Source of the DNA: Rhizobium sp. Q54
Lineage (GTDB): Bacteria; Pseudomonadota; Alphaproteobacteria; Micropepsales; Micropepsaceae
Direction of reading: 5' to 3'
DNA length: 57,419 nucleotides
Assembly: GCA_945882615.1 (NCBI GenBank)
Contig: CAMCWK010000019.1
Span: forward strand, 1 to 57,419
Shown here: one piece after another, positions 32,254-41,131 of the stretch
Numbering within the stretch: the stretch's first letter is position 1
Layout of the letters: every line of letters starts with the position of its first letter
Position numbers and translations under genes: made by a program
Notes under the pieces: generated by a model
What the model was told of the DNA's origin: nothing
Database searches by the model: none
What the model saw: only the letters and a program-made list of their open reading frames with translations

Positions 32254-34986
32254 TCAACCGCCGAGGAGAGAAGCCGCCAGATTATACTGCGCCAGCAGCG
32301 ACGTCTGATAGGACGACGCCTTGCCCGTAGTGTTGCCGACCGTCGGAAGTGCTTCCGACTTGTTGGTGGTCTGGTAGGTGCTCTGCAAGGCGGACAGCAC
32401 GCCCAGCAATTGCGAGCGCGCCATGTTGGCGCCGGTGCGGGTGGAGATATCCAGCGTGCCCGAAAAACCCAATCCGTAAGTGGGCGTGATGCCGGAATCT
32501 TCCGTCTTGACGGTCTTGCCATCCTTGGCCGGCGCGGTCAGCACGCCCGGTTCAATGCCCAGCCGGCCCAGCGCGTCGAAATCCTTGGGACCCGAGAGCA
32601 GGGTGATGGTGTGGCCCGGATTGACGGCAATCTTCAGGTTGGAGGCGCCGCCGGTGTAGTTGGTCTTGGCCTTGCCGATGCCGCCGAGCTGGGCGTTGAT
32701 CTTGGTGGCCAGCGAATCGAACGTCTCGCCCTTGTCGATGGTGATGGTGGCGGTACGCGCCGCCGTGCCTTCGATCCGGATCTGGAAACTGTCGCCGGCG
32801 CGCAAGGTGGTCTGGGTCGTCAGCTCCACCGACTCGTTCAGATTGATGGCGCCGCGCGGCAGGCCCAGCGCGTCCAGCACGCTTGAACCCTGGGTGTCGA
32901 TCGCAATGCCTGCGCCGCTGGAAACACCGCCGGCGCCGCCAAACTGCTTGGTCCACTGGACCGTGCCGTCGGCGTTCAGCGCGGTGGCGAAGGCGTTGGT
33001 GACATTCTCGATGTTGCGCTGGGCCCCCGCAAAGGTGCCGATGGTGGAGCCGGTGACATAGATGGTGCCGTCACCCGCCACCGTGACCGCGCCCGCCGTG
33101 TCGGTGGTGGCGGTGCCGATATAACTGACCTTGTCCGGCGTAACGCTGGCGCCATTGTCGGTCATGCTAAAGACGAAGGCATCCATGCCGCCGCTGGCCG
33201 CGGCCGCTATGCTGGCGCTGCCGCTCGCCGTCAGATTGGCGTTGCTGGTGGTGCCGGAAACATAGACCTTGCCGTTTGAAACCGTCAGCCCGCCGATTCC
33301 GCCGCCCGGCGCCAGGTCGCCCAGATCCTGCGACCAGAGCGGTGCGGCGTTGATGTCGCCGCCCGCATATTTGGCGACGATGGCGCGGCCGTTCTGGACC
33401 GAGGCGACATACAGGCTGCCATCCGCGCTTGTGGCGGTGGCCGCGACGCTGTCATTGCCGCTGGTGCCGAACTGGGTGTCCGACAGCAGCTTGCCTGTGG
33501 AGTCGAACTTGGCGAGGAAGGCGTCGCCCTTGCCTTGCGCCACTTCGCCCGCGCCGATCACGCCGCCCGAAACGCTGCCGCCGATATAAATATTGCCGCT
33601 GGCATCGACGCTGACCGTGTTGGACTGGTTGGTGGCCAGTGTCTGTATCTGCTTGATCCAGCTCTGCTCGCCATTGGCGTTGTAGCGCGCGACAAAGGCG
33701 TCATTGTTGCCGTTGGAAATCGAGGTCGTCATCAGCTGGGCCGTGGAGGCGCCCGTAACCACCACGCCGCCCGACGGGTCCAGCGCCAGGCCATAGGCAT
33801 TGGCGCTGCCGGCGCTGCCCAGCAGCTTCTGCCACACGACATGGCCGGCGGAATCGTATTTGGTCAGATAGGAATCCTGCGATCCCTGGTTGATCTGGTT
33901 GGCGAAATCGCCCGTGGCGTTGCCGATGACATAGATATTGCCATTGGCGTCCACCGCACTGGCCGTGGCCGTGGTGGTGCCGGTGGTGGCGGCCTGGTTG
34001 ACGCTGAAGGTGGCGGTGGGCGTGCCGTCGATGCCCGACAGTTTGGTGATGCGGCCTGTCTGGTCAGCGGCGGTGGTGGTCACCGCCGAGGTGGCGCTGT
34101 TGGTGGTGGTGTTGGTTTCGGTTGCACTGCCCGAATTGCCCACCAGATAAAGAGACGGGCTGGCAGATGCCGACAGGCTGATCTGTTCGGTGCCGCCGGG
34201 CGTGATCTTCAGGCCGTAGGTGGCGTTGGTGCTGCTGGTCAGGGTTTCGCCCTGCACCGTCTTCTGGAAGCGCGTGGCGAAGCCGGCTGACGACAACTGG
34301 TCGTTCACATAGCTGACGATGTTGTTGAGGTTCAGCGCGCCGGGCACCTGGCTCAGATCAATGGCGACGTTGGTGGTGACACCGCCCTTCTTCACCGCGA
34401 TGGTGAAGCTGTCGGACGCCGACAGGCCGGGCAGCGGATCGTTCAGGTGCGAGTTGGTGACGAACTTCTTTGTCTGGTAGGTGAAATCGCTGAAAGCGAC
34501 GCCAGCGGTCGATGTCACCGAATCCGACGGCTTGGTGGATTGCAGGTTGAAATTGTTGAACTCGGTGGAGGCGAGATAGGTCTGAATCTCCTCCATGCCG
34601 GTCTGGAAGCGGGTATTCAGGCCCGCCATCTGGCCGCTGGTCGCGGTGGTGCGCTGCGCCATCTTGGCAATGTAGGCCAGGGTGTTCACCGCGCTGTAGA
34701 GCGCGAAGAGCTTCTGATTGTCCTGCTCCATCTTGGAGTCTTTGGTCGCTCCGCCCGACAACGGCACTTTCGATGTGTCGAGATAGTCGGTGGTGGACAG
34801 GACCTTGGCGTCCTGCTTGGCGTCGGTCTTGGTGATGGTATTCCACGGCGGCTCAGTGGTGGACGTCTTCTGAAGCGCAGCGGTCTGCGCTATGCGCGCA
34901 TTGCTCGCCGCGAGCGCGGAAGGACTCGCATTGCGTTGCGCCTGGTAGAAACCCAGCAGCACGGATGTGTCCAAGCCATTGACCAT
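32254..34986 (-). CDS. FlaEY-like flagellar protein with SBBP beta-propeller repeats
   Basis: Protein of 910 residues with no signal peptide. N-terminal helices (DNQKLFALYSAVNTLAYIAKM, about 85-105; GMEEIQTYLASTEFNNFNLQ) look like flagellar axial-protein ends. The middle (about 330-700) has SBBP-type repeats (VDASGNIYIGGS, VAGDGTIYVTGST). The C-terminus has hook- or filament-like repeats (TFDSLATKINAQLGG, near 750). Caulobacter encodes a similar regulator of flagellin expression, FlaEY; the match is from layout and context. CtrA boxes lie in the gap upstream. Confidence 0.65.
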   Translation of the reverse strand: MVNGLDTSVLLGFYQAQRNASPSALAASNARIAQTAALQKTSTTEPPWNTITKTDAKQDAKVLSTTDYLDTSKVPLSGGATKDSKMEQDNQKLFALYSAVNTLAYIAKMAQRTTATSGQMAGLNTRFQTGMEEIQTYLASTEFNNFNLQSTKPSDSVTSTAGVAFSDFTYQTKKFVTNSHLNDPLPGLSASDSFTIAVKKGGVTTNVAIDLSQVPGALNLNNIVSYVNDQLSSAGFATRFQKTVQGETLTSSTNATYGLKITPGGTEQISLSASASPSLYLVGNSGSATETNTTTNSATSAVTTTAADQTGRITKLSGIDGTPTATFSVNQAATTGTTTATASAVDANGNIYVIGNATGDFANQINQGSQDSYLTKYDSAGHVVWQKLLGSAGSANAYGLALDPSGGVVVTGASTAQLMTTSISNGNNDAFVARYNANGEQSWIKQIQTLATNQSNTVSVDASGNIYIGGSVSGGVIGAGEVAQGKGDAFLAKFDSTGKLLSDTQFGTSGNDSVAATATSADGSLYVASVQNGRAIVAKYAGGDINAAPLWSQDLGDLAPGGGIGGLTVSNGKVYVSGTTSNANLTASGSASIAAAASGGMDAFVFSMTDNGASVTPDKVSYIGTATTDTAGAVTVAGDGTIYVTGSTIGTFAGAQRNIENVTNAFATALNADGTVQWTKQFGGAGGVSSGAGIAIDTQGSSVLDALGLPRGAINLNESVELTTQTTLRAGDSFQIRIEGTAARTATITIDKGETFDSLATKINAQLGGIGKAKTNYTGGASNLKIAVNPGHTITLLSGPKDFDALGRLGIEPGVLTAPAKDGKTVKTEDSGITPTYGLGFSGTLDISTRTGANMARSQLLGVLSALQSTYQTTNKSEALPTVGNTTGKASSYQTSLLAQYNLAASLLGG

Positions 34987-35010
34987 GCGCGAAATTTCGC
35001 ATTGCCAGCG

Positions 35011-35025
35011 TTAAGACGCGGCTAA
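35011..35025. promoter_or_regulatory. CtrA-like half-perfect box
   Basis: TTAA, seven bases, then CTAA. One mismatch. It lies 25 bp upstream of the FlaEY-like start. Confidence 0.35.
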
Positions 35026-35055
35026 TGACGCGAGCAATCGCCTTGAAAAACTCGC

Positions 35056-35070
35056 TTAACGAGGCCTTAA
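35056..35070. promoter_or_regulatory. CtrA box (TTAA-N7-TTAA), perfect
   Basis: TTAA 35056-35059, seven bases, TTAA 35067-35070. It is 25 bp upstream of the TPR glycosyltransferase start and in the gap shared with the divergent FlaEY-like gene. Confidence 0.65.
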
Positions 35071-35094
35071 CGCACCCGCCGCCAGACTGCGAAT

Positions 35095-36582
35095 ATGAGC
35101 GCCGCCTATCAATCGGGGTTGAGGCTGTCGTCACAGGGACGGCATGTGGAAGCCATCGTCCAGTATGAACAGGCGCTGACGGCCAAGCCGGACGATACCA
35201 AGGTGCTGTTCGCGCTGGGCAATACCGCGCAGGTGCTGGGATTGGCCGATGCGGCCCAGCAATTTTATCGCCAGGTGCTGGCGCTGGAGCCGGCCCGGCT
35301 GGAAGCCCTGGTCAACCTCGCCAATCTTTTGCGCAGCAGCGGCCAGTTCGATGCGGCGATTGCCTTGCTGGAGCCGGCGCTGGCCCGCAGCCCCCAAAGC
35401 CCGGAGCTGCACCTGACGCTGGGATCGGCACTGCGCGAAAAGGGCGAGGACGAGGCGGCGATTTTCCACTACCGCAACGCGCTGGCGGCCAACCCCAACT
35501 ATGCCCCGGCACTGGCCAACCTGGCTGACATGCTGTGCGACGCGGGTGATCGCGAGCAGGCCCGAACACTGTACGATGCCGCCATCCGCAGTGAGCCCCG
35601 CAACCCGCAGGCGCGGCTGAACCGGGCGATCCTGCATCTTCTGAACGGTGATCTGAAAAACGGTTGGCGCGACTATGCCGCGCGGACCGAGGTACCCGGC
35701 AAGGTGCCCGCCATGTCCGGTGAACAGCGTTTGGTCCCCTGGACCGGCGGCGCGCTCAAGCGCACCCGCCTGTTGGTGCGCGCCGAACAAGGCGTGGGCG
35801 ATCAGATCCTGTTCGCCAGCCTGATTCCTGATCTGGCGAATCGCGCCAAGGCCGAAGGCGGCAGCGTGGTGCTGGAATGCGAGCCCCGGCTGGTGCCGCT
35901 TCTGGCCCGCTCGTTCCCAGACATCACGGTCAAGCCGTCGGTGATTCGCGAGCGCGGCGGCTCGCCGGTGGCCGATTATGGCTGGCTGAAATCCGCGGGC
36001 GGCGCCAATGTCGTCACCTTGATGGGCAGCTTGCCGCGCTATCTGCGCGGCTCGCTGGACGCCTTTCCCAGCGACCACGCCTACCTGACACCCGACATCA
36101 GCGAAACGGCGCAGTGGAAATCGCAGTTTGGCGAGAAGGCCATCGGCCTGTGCTGGCGCAGCGGCAAGTCGAGTGGCCATCGCGCGATTCAATATGCACC
36201 GCTGGCCGCCTGGGCGGATTTCATCCGTGACATGGATCGCACATTCGTCTGCGTTCAGTACGACGCGACGCGTGATGAGGTGGCGGCGCTGGAAAGCCTC
36301 AGCGGCCGCAAGATTGTCGTGCCGCAGGGCATCGACCAGAAGAATGAACTGGACCGGGCCGCTGGCCTGATGGCGGCATTGGCGTGCGTCGTCACCGCAC
36401 CCACCGCCGTGTCCTGGCTGTCTGCCGGTGTCGGCACCCCCACCTTCAAGATTCTCTACGACACCAGCTGGACGGCGCTGGGTCAGCCTTATGAGCCGTT
36501 CGCGCCCTCATGTGCATGTGTGATGCCTGCGGCGCGCGGTGACTGGGCCGACGTGTTTCGTCAAGTCAAAGCGAAACTTTAG
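35095..36582 (+). CDS. TPR-glycosyltransferase (FlmG-like), candidate flagellin modifier
   Basis: Cytoplasmic protein of 495 residues. TPR units fill about residues 1-190 (for example LFALGNTAQVLGLADAAQQFY, LANLLRSSGQFDAAIALLEPAL). The C-terminal half is a GT-B/GT9-like domain with VRAEQGVGDQILFASLIPDL and GLCWRSGKSSGHRAIQYAPL. This TPR-plus-GT design is that of FlmG, which attaches nonulosonic sugars to Caulobacter flagellin. A paralogue is at 49652-51427. It stands at the head of the sugar cluster. Confidence 0.75.
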   Translation: MSAAYQSGLRLSSQGRHVEAIVQYEQALTAKPDDTKVLFALGNTAQVLGLADAAQQFYRQVLALEPARLEALVNLANLLRSSGQFDAAIALLEPALARSPQSPELHLTLGSALREKGEDEAAIFHYRNALAANPNYAPALANLADMLCDAGDREQARTLYDAAIRSEPRNPQARLNRAILHLLNGDLKNGWRDYAARTEVPGKVPAMSGEQRLVPWTGGALKRTRLLVRAEQGVGDQILFASLIPDLANRAKAEGGSVVLECEPRLVPLLARSFPDITVKPSVIRERGGSPVADYGWLKSAGGANVVTLMGSLPRYLRGSLDAFPSDHAYLTPDISETAQWKSQFGEKAIGLCWRSGKSSGHRAIQYAPLAAWADFIRDMDRTFVCVQYDATRDEVAALESLSGRKIVVPQGIDQKNELDRAAGLMAALACVVTAPTAVSWLSAGVGTPTFKILYDTSWTALGQPYEPFAPSCACVMPAARGDWADVFRQVKAKL

Positions 36583-38378
36583 AGCGCGGCCTTCAACGGT
36601 TCGCGCGCAATCGCCAGCGCCGCCGACAGATCGGCCGCGATGCGCGCCGCGCCCTGCCCGTCCATCAGCGACAGTCCGGCGTTGCGCATCTCGCGCCGCG
36701 CCGCCGGCTTGTTCAAAAGCCATTGCACCGTGCGCAGCACATCTGCGTCGGAAACCTGGTCGGCGACGCCAAGCGAAATGCCCATGCCGGCATCGGCAAA
36801 AGCCGAAGCCGAGCTGGCATGATCCGGGGTCAGGCCCAGATAGATCGCCGGGATGCCGCAGGCGGCCAGTTCGTATGCGGTAACGCCGAAAGCGCAGAGC
36901 GCGACATCGGCGCTGGCATAGGCGGTGGACAGATCGTCGGCGCCTTCCACCGTTTCATAATTCTTTTTCAGCGCCACCAGGCCGCGGGCCACGGTGGAGC
37001 CATCCTTCATGCCGGTGCCGATGACAAAGCGCACGCGGAACACCGAATCCAGCGCACCCAGCGCCCGGGCCATGCGCAAGGTCAGGCCATGGGGATCGCT
37101 GCCGCCCATCGCCACCAGCAGAGTGGGAAGCGAAGACGGCGCCCGCGCCGCGCCCGTGTTGGGATTGAGACCCAGCAGGGACCATTCCCAACCCAGTCGC
37201 GGCAGGGTGTTGGAATCCCGCCAGTCCAGCGCCTTGGCGCCCGGTACCGGCGGATAATAGGCATAGTCGGCGGCCAAACGGCGGTCGTGGCTGTCGTCGA
37301 TCACCGCCGTCACCGCCACGCCGCGCTTGAGCTTTTCCAGCTCGGCGCGCGAAGGGCCTTCGCGGCCATCCAGCAGGAAAATGTCGGGATTGTTGGCATC
37401 GATCAGGGTTTCCAGGTCGGACGCGCCATGCAGCATCGCGGCCTGGAAGCCGGCGCGGCGGATGGGCGTGGCGGCGTCTTCGCTGCCATTAAGCGCGAAG
37501 ATCGCGCCGATGCCTTCACGGTCGCGCAAGCTCCGCGCCAGCGCCACCATGCGTTTGACATGGCCATAGCCGAACTTCCCGCCGCCATCGCAGCGGATCA
37601 GCGCCAGCCCGCCCGACATGCGGATCGGCTTCTGCTTCACATGAGCATTGATCTGGTTGAGTTCAGGTTCGCGTTCCAGCAGCAGCAGCAGATCGGCCAG
37701 CGAGGCTTCGCCGGCATTTGCCGCAAGCCGCGCATGCACCGCCTCGATAAAGGCCAGATCGTCGGGCGTGTCGATGGTGAAGCGGCCACCCTTTTTCGCC
37801 AGCGGCGGATAGGGCGCGGCGCGCACGATCTTCACGAAATCGGGATGCAGCTTGAAATAGCCGGTGACATGCTCGCGCGCCGCAGGATCCTGGGCGGCGT
37901 CCATCATCAGCCGGTCCAGGGCACGGCGGCTGAAAGGATCAACGCCTTCATGGGCGCATTCCGCGCCCTCTTCCAAAAGCACATAGTCACCATCTTGCTC
38001 TATGAGCGTGGCGACCAGATGATCGACAAAACCGGGATCGATGAACGGCGCATCGGAGGAGACGCGCACGATCAGGTCGGCATCCAGCTTTTCGGCGGTG
38101 CCGGCGTAGCGCGCCAGCACATTGTCTTCCGGACCGCGCACCACGGTCACATTATGGGCGTTGCACCATTCCACGATCGCTTCATCGGCGGGATTGGTGG
38201 TGGTGGCGACCGCAATGTCTTCCAGCGACCGGCATTTTTTCAGACGGTGGACGATGTGCCAGAGCAGCGGCTGGCCGGCGATGGGCTTGAGCACCTTGCC
38301 GGGCAGGCGCGTCGAACCCATGCGGGCCTGGATCACCGCGACGACCCGGATGTGCTTGCGTCCATTTGCCGGGGTCAC
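36579..38378 (-). CDS. Fused SpsF-type cytidylyltransferase and PseG-type hydrolase
   Basis: Bifunctional protein of 599 residues. The N-terminal domain starts VVAVIQARMGSTRLPGKVLK, the nucleotidyltransferase signature of SpsF, with HEGVDPFSRRAL. The C-terminal domain (about 285-590) starts GGGKFGYGHVKRMVALARSLR and has VAMGGSDPHGLTL and ACGIPAIYLGLTPDHASSA, as in PseG, which removes UDP from a di-N-acetyl sugar. It starts at GTG 38378, overlapping the NeuB stop. It joins two steps of a nonulosonate-type pathway. Confidence 0.85.
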   Translation of the reverse strand: MTPANGRKHIRVVAVIQARMGSTRLPGKVLKPIAGQPLLWHIVHRLKKCRSLEDIAVATTTNPADEAIVEWCNAHNVTVVRGPEDNVLARYAGTAEKLDADLIVRVSSDAPFIDPGFVDHLVATLIEQDGDYVLLEEGAECAHEGVDPFSRRALDRLMMDAAQDPAAREHVTGYFKLHPDFVKIVRAAPYPPLAKKGGRFTIDTPDDLAFIEAVHARLAANAGEASLADLLLLLEREPELNQINAHVKQKPIRMSGGLALIRCDGGGKFGYGHVKRMVALARSLRDREGIGAIFALNGSEDAATPIRRAGFQAAMLHGASDLETLIDANNPDIFLLDGREGPSRAELEKLKRGVAVTAVIDDSHDRRLAADYAYYPPVPGAKALDWRDSNTLPRLGWEWSLLGLNPNTGAARAPSSLPTLLVAMGGSDPHGLTLRMARALGALDSVFRVRFVIGTGMKDGSTVARGLVALKKNYETVEGADDLSTAYASADVALCAFGVTAYELAACGIPAIYLGLTPDHASSASAFADAGMGISLGVADQVSDADVLRTVQWLLNKPAARREMRNAGLSLMDGQGAARIAADLSAALAIAREPLKAAL

Positions 38379-39244
38379 GCCGCTTCTCCCTGATAGGAAA
38401 GACGGATGTGCCGGAGTGGCCGCATCCCGTCCGCCGGATCGGCGCGCCATTCACGATCGGACAGTTCGGATGGCTGCGGGCCCTTGAAGCCGTTGCCGTC
38501 GGCCACCGCTGATTCGCGGATGCGGGCGATGACAGGGGCGATCTCTTCGGGCAGCCAGCAATGGCCGGCGGCATATTCCGCGCCCTCGCCGTCCAGATCG
38601 AGATGGAATTCGATGGCCGCTGCGTTCCAGCGATGCACCGCGCGTTCAATCACCGCCGGGCGGCGGGTGTGATCGGACCAGCCCACTTTTAGTCCGGTCA
38701 TGTCGCGCAACTGCTGGATCGCAGACAGGTTGGCTTCGGCGGCCGGTGTCGGATAGGCCGAGACGCAGTGCAGCAGCGTGATGTCGGCGGCGCCCGCCGC
38801 GAGCAAGGTGCCGGCGGCGCCCGCGATCTCGTCCACCGTGGCCATGCCGGTCGACAGCACCACGGGTTTGCCGCTGGCGGCACAGGCCTTGAGCAGGTCG
38901 GTGACCAGGAGCTCGTAGGACGCCACTTTGTAAAAATCGACGAAGGGCGCCAGTTCGGCCACCGCTTCGACATAAAAGGGCGTACAGGAGAACTGGATTT
39001 TGCGCGCCGAACAGTGTTCAGCCAGCGGTCCCAGATGGTCCAGCGGCAATTCCCATTCGCTGCGCGCCCGGTGCTTGGGGCTTTGCGCCAGGATTTCCGG
39101 CGCGAACATGCGGTCGATCTTGAACAGCTGGAACTTCACCGCGTCGCAGCCGGCATCGGCCGCGGCGTCGACAAACGCGCGGGCGCGATCCAGGTCGCGG
39201 CCGTGATTGCTGGAGGCTTCCGCGATGAAGACGGGCTGTTCCAT
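38375..39244 (-). CDS. NeuB/PseI-type nonulosonic acid synthase, lacking the SAF domain
   Basis: Condenses a sugar with phosphoenolpyruvate. Motifs: VFIAEASSNHGRDLDRA, CDAVKFQLFKIDRMF, YKVASYELLVTDLLK, GKPVVLSTGMATVDEI and WSDHTRRPAVIERAV. With 289 residues it is about 50 shorter than usual because the C-terminal antifreeze-like (SAF) domain is missing. Product (neuraminate, pseudaminate, legionaminate or other) cannot be told. Operon with the fused gene. Confidence 0.85.
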   Translation of the reverse strand: MEQPVFIAEASSNHGRDLDRARAFVDAAADAGCDAVKFQLFKIDRMFAPEILAQSPKHRARSEWELPLDHLGPLAEHCSARKIQFSCTPFYVEAVAELAPFVDFYKVASYELLVTDLLKACAASGKPVVLSTGMATVDEIAGAAGTLLAAGAADITLLHCVSAYPTPAAEANLSAIQQLRDMTGLKVGWSDHTRRPAVIERAVHRWNAAAIEFHLDLDGEGAEYAAGHCWLPEEIAPVIARIRESAVADGNGFKGPQPSELSDREWRADPADGMRPLRHIRLSYQGEAA

Positions 39245-39269
39245 TTAACCAAATCTAAAGAGCGTATGG

Positions 39270-39284
39270 CTAAGAAGCGGTTAA
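39270..39284. promoter_or_regulatory. CtrA-like box between NeuB and methyltransferase genes
   Basis: CTAA, seven bases, TTAA. One mismatch. Very near the methyltransferase start at 39289; a start at ATG 39313 would leave more room. Confidence 0.3.
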
Positions 39285-39288
39285 CGGG

Positions 39289-40245
39289 ATGGAACTTGAA
39301 TCTGGGATTGGCATGAGCCACGCGGCATCGCCTTCGGAATTTTTGCAGGATGGCCGTCACAACGGCCCCCGCATCGCCCACGCAAAAAATCACGACATCA
39401 TCGAATGTTTCGAATGCGGCTTTAAGCACGCGCTGCCGCTGCCCGACCCGGCTCTGCTGGAACGCGAGTATCGCGAAAATTATTATAGCGAAGAAAAACC
39501 GAACTTCATCGCCCATGCCGGCGAGGACCAGGCCTGGTTCGAACTGGCGCAGAACGACCGGTTGAAGATTTTCGAAAAATATCTGCCGCCTGACCGCCGC
39601 CGCCTGCTGGATATCGGCTGCGGCCCCGGCTTCTTTCTGGCCACGGCGAAGAAACGCGGCTGGGATTGCTATGGCATAGAACCGTCGCGCCAGGCAGCTG
39701 CCCATGCGCAAAGCCTCGGCATCAATGTCATCGAAGGCCTGTTCAACAAGGACAGCGCCGCATCACTGGGCCGCTTTGACGCCATCAACCTGACCAATGT
39801 GCTGGAGCATATTCCCGATCCGATTGCGGTTTTGCGCAATGCCATCGGCCTTCTGGATAAGGGCGGCGTGCTGTGCATCGGCGTGCCGAATGACTTTTCG
39901 CCCATGCAGATCGCGGCCCGCGGCGCCATGAACACCGGCGACTGGTGGGTCGCGCCGCCGCATCATCTCAACTATTTCGATTTCGATTCGCTGACCGCGT
40001 TGCTGACCCGGCTGGGCCTCAACCCGACCGAACGCACCACCAGCTTCCCGATGGAAGCCTTCTTGATGATGGGCGAGAACTATCCATCCGACCCGGCGCT
40101 GGGCCGCGCCTGCCACAACAAGCGCAAGCGGTTCGATTTCGCCTTTGAAGCCGCCGGTCTGAAGGAAACCCGCCGCGACTTCTACCGCGCCCTGGCAAAG
40201 CTGGGGATGGGGCGCGAAGCCGTGGTGATCGCCGTCAAGCCGTGA
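39289..40245 (+). CDS. Class I SAM-dependent methyltransferase
   Basis: Protein of 318 residues (or 310 from ATG 39313). The cofactor loop is LLDIGCGPGFFLATAKK near residue 105, with acidic IEPSR and the NLTNVLEHIPDPI motif IV. A Cys pair (ECFECGF) at the N-terminus suggests a partial zinc knuckle. Likely sugar or glycan methylation. The stop overlaps the sulfotransferase start as GTGA. Confidence 0.85.
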   Translation: MELESGIGMSHAASPSEFLQDGRHNGPRIAHAKNHDIIECFECGFKHALPLPDPALLEREYRENYYSEEKPNFIAHAGEDQAWFELAQNDRLKIFEKYLPPDRRRLLDIGCGPGFFLATAKKRGWDCYGIEPSRQAAAHAQSLGINVIEGLFNKDSAASLGRFDAINLTNVLEHIPDPIAVLRNAIGLLDKGGVLCIGVPNDFSPMQIAARGAMNTGDWWVAPPHHLNYFDFDSLTALLTRLGLNPTERTTSFPMEAFLMMGENYPSDPALGRACHNKRKRFDFAFEAAGLKETRRDFYRALAKLGMGREAVVIAVKP

Positions 40246-41063
40246 CCCGACCCTTTTTCATCGCCTCATCCGGACGCAGCGGCACCGCCATGCTGCACAA
40301 GGCGCTGTCGGCCAAACCCGGCGTGGAGATGCACCACGAATATGCGGTGCAGATTACCCAGCCGCTGGCGGTGAAACGCTATCTGGGCTTGCTGGACGAA
40401 AATCAGACCCGCGAAATCCTGCGCCAAACATTCGGCGCCGCCATCCATCACAGCACCAAGGCGCATTGGGGTGATTCGTCGAACAAACTGTCCTGGCTGA
40501 TTGCCGATCTGGCGGCGCTGTTCCCGCAATCGCGCTTCATTCATCTGGTGCGCGATGGCCGCAAGGTCGCCAGCTCCTACTTCCACAAGCTGGGTCTTGA
40601 GAATTACGACGACCGCAGCAATGCGGCGATGCAGGCCTATGCCGACGGAACGGGTGCGATGCCGCCACCGGAAAAGCCCTATTGGTGGCCGGTGCCGCGC
40701 AAGGATGATCCCGCCGCCACCGCCTTTCGCGGCTGGGACCAGTTCCAGCGCATCGCCTGGCACTGGGCGGAAGTGAACCGGGTGGCGATGGAGGCCCTGG
40801 CCGTCCTGCCCCGGGACCGAACACTGTTCGTAAGACTGGAAGATTTGCGGGAATCGCCGACCTTGGTGCGCGAACTCCACGCTTTCCTGGACTTGCCGTG
40901 TGCCGACAGCGACTTCGCCGTCTTCGCCCGGCCGCACAATGTGAACCGGCCTGAGGACAAGCTGCTGGATGCCGTGCAGCGCGAGCAGTTCTCCGCGATT
41001 GCCGGTCCGATGCTGGAGCGGCTGGGCTATGCGGGCCGCCCCGAATACGCCGTCAGCTACTAG
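40242..41063 (+). CDS. Sulfotransferase-family protein
   Basis: Protein of 273 residues. PAPS 5'-phosphate loop FFIASSGRSGTAMLHKAL and 3'-phosphate region FIHLVRDGRKVASSYF are present, so transfer of sulfate from PAPS is expected; the acceptor (sugar, lipid or peptide) is unknown. Coupled to the methyltransferase and therefore part of the same tailoring unit. Confidence 0.85.
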   Translation: MTRPFFIASSGRSGTAMLHKALSAKPGVEMHHEYAVQITQPLAVKRYLGLLDENQTREILRQTFGAAIHHSTKAHWGDSSNKLSWLIADLAALFPQSRFIHLVRDGRKVASSYFHKLGLENYDDRSNAAMQAYADGTGAMPPPEKPYWWPVPRKDDPAATAFRGWDQFQRIAWHWAEVNRVAMEALAVLPRDRTLFVRLEDLRESPTLVRELHAFLDLPCADSDFAVFARPHNVNRPEDKLLDAVQREQFSAIAGPMLERLGYAGRPEYAVSY

Positions 41064-41131
41064 CGTGCGTTAACGGACCGGAAACCAGCCGGACCCGAAC
41101 ATGGTTACCGGAATCTTTCCCGGGCTGGTTC

